Shown: positions 5,601-8,045 of the stretch, piece after piece | Layout: the number at the start of each line of letters is the position of its first letter | How positions within the stretch are numbered: position 1 is the stretch's first letter | Source: JBELHJ01 sp042091495 | GTDB taxonomy: Bacteria; Bacteroidota; Bacteroidia; Flavobacteriales; Flavobacteriaceae | Length of the DNA: 8,045 nucleotides | NCBI GenBank assembly: GCA_042091495.1 | Contig: JBELHJ010000079.1 | Span: 1-8,045, forward strand | Reading direction: 5' to 3' | Notes under the pieces: generated by a model | What the model was told of the DNA's origin: nothing | The model's input: only the letters and a program-made list of their open reading frames with translations | Databases searched by the model: none | Program-made: the position numbers and the translations under genes

Positions 5601-7559
5601 TGTTGGCGACATCGCTGGCATATCAATAAGATCTCTTCCGTTAATTACAGCACTGCCTGATATGTCGTCTAAAAAAACTTCAACAGAATTTTTACAAATC
5701 AATTCAAAAGTAGATGGTATATCGATTTTAACACTTTGAACTGGTTGTGTTTCAAAAACATTTCCAGATTCATCAATGAACTGCCAAGCAATTACAGTAG
5801 ATAAATTAATTGGAAAAAAAGAGGAATCAATAACAGCAACAATTTCAGATGAGCAGTTATCACCTGCTAATGGCATTGCTATACCTTGAGCAGTCATTAA
5901 ATCTTTTAAATCATTGAAATTTAAAATTGGGCAATCTGAATTTATTTCAGGATAATTATTTGTTTGATCTGGGGAAGGATTTACATTATCAACTACGGTA
6001 ATAACTGCCTCACAAAAACTATTTTCAGAATGCTCTGAGCCATCACTAACTTCCAATGTAACTATATTTTCTCCAATTGAATTACAATCAAATGTTATTG
6101 AAGTCTCTCCATTAATCAAATAATTTAAGGTACTACAATTATCAGTAGATCCATTGTTTACTTGTGATGCTTCTAAAATAGCAGTACCGTTTTCATCCAA
6201 TGTTAACTCAATATTTCTACACAAAGCTATTGGTGATTCATCATCTCTAATTACAATACTTTGGTTAAGAGTTGATAAAGACGTATTTCCTGAGGTATCC
6301 GTGAAAATCCATTGAACTTCAGTATCAGATTCTATAGGAAAAATTGAGCTATCTGCTAGTATTCCAGGTACATTGCCATCACAGTTATCTGGTGCTGTAG
6401 GCAAATTACCAGAAGGAAAAAGAGAAGCTAAATCTATAATAGAATTAATCGTACAAGATGAAACTAAAGGTTCTAAAGATGATTCTCCAAAAATAGGAGG
6501 TTCAGTATCTTGAACAGTTATATTCTGAGTTAATGTATCTATTGAGGTGTTATCTGAACTATCAATAAAAAACCACTCAATTGTGGTGACACCATCAATT
6601 GGAAAAACTACATTGGGAGAACCTAAAATTTGCCCATCACAATTATCAGTTGCTTCTGGTCTATTAATCCCTAAATCTGACATGACATTAAACAATTCAG
6701 ATTCATTTGAAATTGGACATTGCCTTGCAATATCATCAATAGAAGTTGTAATTAAAACTGGTGGTTCTTTATCAATAACCCTTGCATTAACAATACAATC
6801 AACTGAAGAATTTAAATGAATTGTTTGAATTGATGAAGTAACAATTAAATCAATATCACCAATGTCATTACAATTAAAATTAATAAATGAGGATGATGTC
6901 AAATCATCTTGATTTATAAGGCCATCACTGTTGTCATCATTAAGAAATGCATTTTGAATAATACCTACATCATTGGTGTACGATACATTATATGATACAT
7001 ACTGTGGGCAATAAGATAAGTCATTTATGAGGTCTAAAACACTGACTTGTGCAAGTGAGTTTCCGCCAGAATTTGAGAGTAAAATATCAATATTATTTTT
7101 ACAACTCGTTTCAGGAAGCTCAAAATAATAGCCTCTTTCTCCAGCATCAATAGAAACATTTTGCGCAATCGTTAAGTTTTGAATTTCAACACCTTGAGTT
7201 TGTTCAAAACACGCTTCTATATCACTTAAATCTACACTAACAGTAATATCTCCCTCTGGTAAATTATCAACAATCCATCTGCCCTGATTATCAGTATCAA
7301 CTGAAATTGTAAACGAGTTAGAAGAAACTATCACATCAATATTTTCTAATAAAATATCAATACCTGAATCAAAATTTGCATTATTATTTATATCTCTATA
7401 TACAAAACCAAAAACTTCAGAGTTGCCATTTAACACTCCTCGCTCAGTAACTTCAGAAGATTGCGAAAACGCATTAAATCCAGAGATAAATAGAAGGATA
7501 ATAGCCTTCAAAAAAGTAATTTCTTTGAAAAAGGATTTGAGGCAAAAAATATTTGGCAT
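2640..7559 (-). CDS. Giant modular adhesin-like surface protein with T9SS type B sorting domain
   Basis: This is a 1639-residue secreted protein. Its signal peptide has a hydrophobic core at about 14-29 and a predicted cut AFS|Q after residue 32. Modules in order: a degenerate SdrD-B-like module (48-146); seven Cys-patterned Ig/HYR-like modules (147-782), several closing on D.(E/S)PP-type linkers such as DKEPP and DTEPP; seven SdrD-B-like modules (787-1536), each opening with a G.(V/I)Y.D.N.NG motif; and a gliding-motility-associated (CHU_C, type B) C-terminal domain (1543-1639) with NALSPNDDGINDFFEI, NRWGVQVYN and LPKGTYYYFFKY. No enzymatic domain or catalytic motif is recognised, so a structural, adhesive or matrix role is the best inference. 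Type B domains direct export through T9SS with a PorP/SprF partner, which is encoded just downstream. The start is secure because the next Met lies far inside the protein. The composition is rich in Asp, Asn, Ser, Thr and Ile and poor in Lys and Arg. The ligand is unknown. Confidence 0.95.
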   Translation of the reverse strand: MPNIFCLKSFFKEITFLKAIILLFISGFNAFSQSSEVTERGVLNGNSEVFGFVYRDINNNANFDSGIDILLENIDVIVSSNSFTISVDTDNQGRWIVDNLPEGDITVSVDLSDIEACFEQTQGVEIQNLTIAQNVSIDAGERGYYFELPETSCKNNIDILLSNSGGNSLAQVSVLDLINDLSYCPQYVSYNVSYTNDVGIIQNAFLNDDNSDGLINQDDLTSSSFINFNCNDIGDIDLIVTSSIQTIHLNSSVDCIVNARVIDKEPPVLITTSIDDIARQCPISNESELFNVMSDLGINRPEATDNCDGQILGSPNVVFPIDGVTTIEWFFIDSSDNTSIDTLTQNITVQDTEPPIFGESSLEPLVSSCTINSIIDLASLFPSGNLPTAPDNCDGNVPGILADSSIFPIESDTEVQWIFTDTSGNTSLSTLNQSIVIRDDESPIALCRNIELTLDENGTAILEASQVNNGSTDNCSTLNYLINGETSITFDCNSIGENIVTLEVSDGSEHSENSFCEAVITVVDNVNPSPDQTNNYPEINSDCPILNFNDLKDLMTAQGIAMPLAGDNCSSEIVAVIDSSFFPINLSTVIAWQFIDESGNVFETQPVQSVKIDIPSTFELICKNSVEVFLDDISGSAVINGRDLIDMPAMSPTDICHINDFIVEGVDLFDCADINIEHNVKVIAKGFDDSELGSCSSRIIVLDRISPTAVCKDISVELNQSGTIQITPDMVDGGSFDNCEIVSSELSQSTFNDSGDYIITLTVTDTSGNTDSCDLRVSVLENSDYIAGGHIYYDVNGNGSQEISEPNLTNRLITITDSSGVLVSEIVTNSFGDWSYVSDVIGNLNILIDDSGIESYVTSQGQNPTLVNAQKGGQDFIIVGFNDAITPVTNFIDLNGHVYFDANGNGIQENNEADASNRLVHINNINNVDLSINTNLSGDWSVSGLYEGVSTSINIENSDLQDYTVTQGINPNILDLDQSEDYSKLEEFNLIVGFHNSDFFTNNISVTGHIYFDTNGNGVKDLGEASAPNRSVSIITASGVEKQVTTNSFGDWSLVSLESGETDFEISKIGIENFITTQGNSPWSEILLNNTNYNYTVGFYDPEVNTENLVDVSGKVYKDVNGNGFQDTNEPNLVNHLVAISDSNGIDRSIQTDTNGIWLVKGLPEGNSIININEDDLSGLTISQGQNPNALILDNTNDYILNSAFNLIVGYNDPNILNIGTLNGHVFIDKNCDGEQGVGDPNLVAGVPITIIDSSGNPSIVFTDDNGNWSVSVSAGATSSEIVIFNSVFSFSDYSLNHNSENPLTTNVIEDIDNNTPSIGFCPNSIELAEISGLMYFDDNANGIFDSCESPISDYEFVISDGFADYNIKTSQTGEWSLTVEAGDAIIDYDINTHFLDYYITQSESEIVLTTSDGDNIDLDDLGVFIKSRAPYEVKGKVYNDSNTNGLIDENEVGLSSVLVNVSIILLDGSNYSEKISTNTFGEWSIRAPLGFVTSTILFENALDESQITQTQGSNPTTTNIDSEHICSDFNFIQEPDGLFTGLKVFNALSPNDDGINDFFEIVGVENYPKNNLVITNRWGVQVYNIDGYGTNGKLFKGISEGRISILRYKKLPKGTYYYFFKYEVEGVIKEIQGFLNIN
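2643..2933 (-). other. T9SS type B (CHU_C / gliding-motility-associated) C-terminal sorting domain
   Basis: Residues 1543-1639 of the giant protein. Landmarks are LSPNDDGINDFF (1549-1560), NRWG..VY (1577-1584), GISEGRISI (1598-1606), LPKGTYYYFFKY (1612-1623) and the terminal GFLNIN. The GxSxGRxxI...LPxGTYxY arrangement matches a common Flavobacteriia subtype of the domain. It marks the protein for outer-membrane translocation by the type IX system. Type B domains differ from type A in depending on PorP/SprF-type partners. Confidence 0.93.
2952..5201 (-). repeat. Array of seven SdrD-B-like modules with EF-hand-like putative Ca2+ loops
   Basis: Seven tandem modules start at residues 787, 894, 1006, 1112, 1222, 1331 and 1434, with a period of 103-112 residues. 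Each opens with G.(V/I/M)(Y/F).D.N..G and carries a 12-residue EF-hand-like loop with acidic or Asn side chains at positions 1, 3 and 5, Gly at 6 and Glu/Asp at 12: residues 794-805, 901-912, 1013-1024, 1119-1130, 1229-1240, 1338-1349 and 1441-1452. A (F)GDWS or NGxW strand follows, then a TQGxNP turn, then VGFxD. SdrD B repeats of staphylococci bind Ca2+ and become rigid; the same is inferred here. Modules 1-4 have no Cys, while modules 5-7 contain four (1232, 1322, 1348, 1527). Confidence 0.88.
5214..7121 (-). repeat. Seven Cys-patterned Ig/HYR-like modules of two kinds
   Basis: Residues 147-782. One kind (residues about 264-353, 354-442, 528-612) has a Cys pair with the second in a DNC motif, then FPI....(I/V).W.F.D.SxN. 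The other kind (about 147-263, 443-527, 613-706, 707-782) starts with C(K/R)(N/D) and has further Cys in a (D)(N/I)C-like position, in an F(D/N)C motif and near the last strand. Order: second, first, first, second, first, second, second. Linkers between modules contain D.(E/S)PP or related D...(S/N)P sequences typical of HYR-type domains. Module boundaries are approximate. A rigid disulfide-supported stalk is inferred. Confidence 0.75.
6903..6938 (-). other. Dockerin/EF-hand-like putative Ca2+ loop inserted in the first Cys module
   Basis: Residues 208-219 read DDNSDGLINQDD, with Asp208, Asn210, Asp212, Gly213, Ile215 and Asp219 at EF-hand positions 1, 3, 5, 6, 8 and 12. Single loops of this kind occur in dockerins and thrombospondin type 3 repeats. 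It is one loop only, so it is not a complete dockerin. Confidence 0.6.
7122..7418 (-). repeat. Isolated N-terminal degenerate SdrD-B-like module
   Basis: Residues 48-146 show the same layout as the C-terminal array: FGFVYRDINNNANFD (50-64), then DNQGRWIVDNLPEG (90-103), then FEQTQGVEIQN (118-128). Its putative metal loop (56-67) has lost the Gly at position 6 (Ala61) and the acidic residue at position 12 (Ile67), so Ca2+ binding is doubtful. It lies more than 600 residues from the other copies, capping the stalk at its distal end. Confidence 0.7.
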
Positions 7560-7656
7560 AATTATATTTTAGACAAAATAACTATTTTATAGGTCAAAAA
7601 TATAATTTTTATAGATAAAATGTAAATAAAATAAAGTTTTACTTGTAGTTTTTTTA
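7560..7656. other. AT-rich spacer between ettA and the adhesin cassette
   Basis: These 97 bp contain no ORF of note. The region is nearly pure A/T with short homopolymer runs. The only stem near the ettA stop is a 4-bp AAGT/ACTT pair (minus-strand CAAGTAAAACTT) followed by a T-rich stretch, too weak to call an intrinsic terminator. A Bacteroidota-type promoter element sits in the half nearer the adhesin start and is listed separately. Whether ettA transcripts read through into the adhesin cassette cannot be decided from the sequence. Confidence 0.6.
7595..7626 (-). promoter_or_regulatory. Possible Bacteroidota sigma-ABfrA-type promoter for the adhesin operon
   Basis: On the minus strand, positions 7602-7595 read TATTTTTG, a full match to the TAnnTTTG -7 consensus of Bacteroidota housekeeping promoters. 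Twenty-one bases further upstream lies TTT (7626-7624, within TTTACA), one base away from the TTG -33 element. The -7 box ends 35 nt before the adhesin ATG, which would give a leader of roughly 25-30 nt. In such AT-rich DNA a TAnnTTTG match can arise by chance and the -33 box is imperfect, so this remains a candidate. If real, it would drive all three cassette genes. Confidence 0.4.
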
Positions 7657-8045
7657 TTATCTGATGAGTTTTTTGTACTTGATGCGCTTTGGTATTAAAT
7701 CACCTCCAAAGCGTTTCTTTTTGTTTTCTTCATAATCTGTATAACTGCCTTCGAAGAAGTACACTTGAGAATCACCTTCAAAAGCCAATATATGAGTACA
7801 AATTCTGTCTAAAAACCAGCGATCATGAGATATCACTACAGCACAACCAGCGAAATTCTCCAAACCTTCCTCTAATGCCCTTAAAGTATTAACATCTAAA
7901 TCATTCGTAGGTTCATCTAGTAACAATACATTACCTTCCTCTTTAAGAGTCATAGCTAAATGTAATCTATTACGCTCACCACCTGATAATAATTTAACTT
8001 TTTTATTTTGTTCACTTCCTGAAAAATTAAAACGACTTAAATAGG
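7657..8045 (-). CDS. ettA: Energy-dependent translational throttle protein EttA (ABC-F), C-terminal part only
   Basis: The reading frame is open from the window edge, so the visible 128 residues are the C-terminus of a protein of about 560 residues; the internal ATG at 7953 is not the real start. It shows the second ATP-binding cassette: signature LSGGERNRLHLA, Walker B with catalytic Glu and D-loop (VLLLDEPTNDLD), and the switch His in VISHDRWFLDR. The tail FFEGSYTDYEENKKKRFG followed by PKRIKYKKLIR closely resembles the C-terminus of E. coli EttA. That match separates it from other ABC-F proteins such as Uup and YheS, which have different C-terminal tails. EttA is a cytosolic ATPase that binds the ribosomal E site and gates entry into elongation according to the ATP/ADP ratio. 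It lies upstream on the same strand as the adhesin cassette, 97 bp away. I see no functional link, and it is probably a core-genome neighbour. Confidence 0.95.
   Translation of the reverse strand, partial: YLSRFNFSGSEQNKKVKLLSGGERNRLHLAMTLKEEGNVLLLDEPTNDLDVNTLRALEEGLENFAGCAVVISHDRWFLDRICTHILAFEGDSQVYFFEGSYTDYEENKKKRFGGDLIPKRIKYKKLIR

Noticed and set aside
6547..6819. Plus-strand ORF of 90 codons
   Set aside because: It is antisense to the Cys-module region of the adhesin, with no signal, domain or start context; a shadow frame.
7630..7656. Possible intrinsic terminator after ettA
   Set aside because: The only stem is 4 bp of A/T-rich pairs with a T-rich tail, too weak to distinguish from background in such AT-rich DNA.
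7689..7892. Plus-strand ORF of 67 codons
   Set aside because: It is antisense to the conserved ettA cassette region; the opposite strand encodes unmistakable ABC-F motifs.
7951..7953. Internal ATG as start of a 98-residue ABC protein
   Set aside because: The frame stays open upstream to the window edge and encodes the ABC signature LSGGERNRLHLA, so this Met is internal to EttA.

Overview
The window looks like part of a Bacteroidota chromosome, most likely a member of the Flavobacteriia, and probably a marine or other free-living one. This rests on the very AT-rich sequence, A/T-rich translation starts without clear Shine-Dalgarno sites, a plausible TAnnTTTG-type promoter element, signal peptides followed by Gln, and type IX secretion system (T9SS) protein families found only in this phylum. 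All four recognisable genes lie on the minus strand, so transcription runs from high to low coordinates.

Layout in order of transcription: (1) 8045-7657 is the 3' end of ettA, an ABC-F translation factor, cut by the window edge. (2) 7656-7560 is a 97-bp AT-rich spacer with a possible sigma-ABfrA-type promoter. (3) 7559-2640 encodes a 1639-residue secreted, modular, adhesin-like protein with a T9SS type B C-terminal sorting domain. (4) 2630-1713 encodes a 305-residue PorP/SprF-family outer-membrane barrel, starting 9 nt after the adhesin stop. (5) 1712-1 encodes a TPR / PD40 propeller / carboxypeptidase-regulatory-like / OmpA protein of PorE-like architecture. Its ATG directly abuts the PorP stop, and the window edge cuts it at the start of its OmpA domain.

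Genes 3-5 read as one operon: a giant surface protein, the PorP/SprF-type barrel that such type B substrates need for secretion or attachment, and a periplasmic protein able to link that barrel to peptidoglycan. The type is known in Flavobacteriia (compare sprB-sprF in Flavobacterium johnsoniae). The noteworthy part is the internal design of the giant protein. Its N-terminal half contains Cys-patterned Ig-like modules of two alternating kinds, and its C-terminal half is an array of seven SdrD-B-like modules, each with an EF-hand-like putative Ca2+ loop and a recurring TQGxNP...VGFxD tail. I see no RNA genes, CRISPR arrays, insertion sequences or broken genes, and no gene-free stretch longer than 97 bp.
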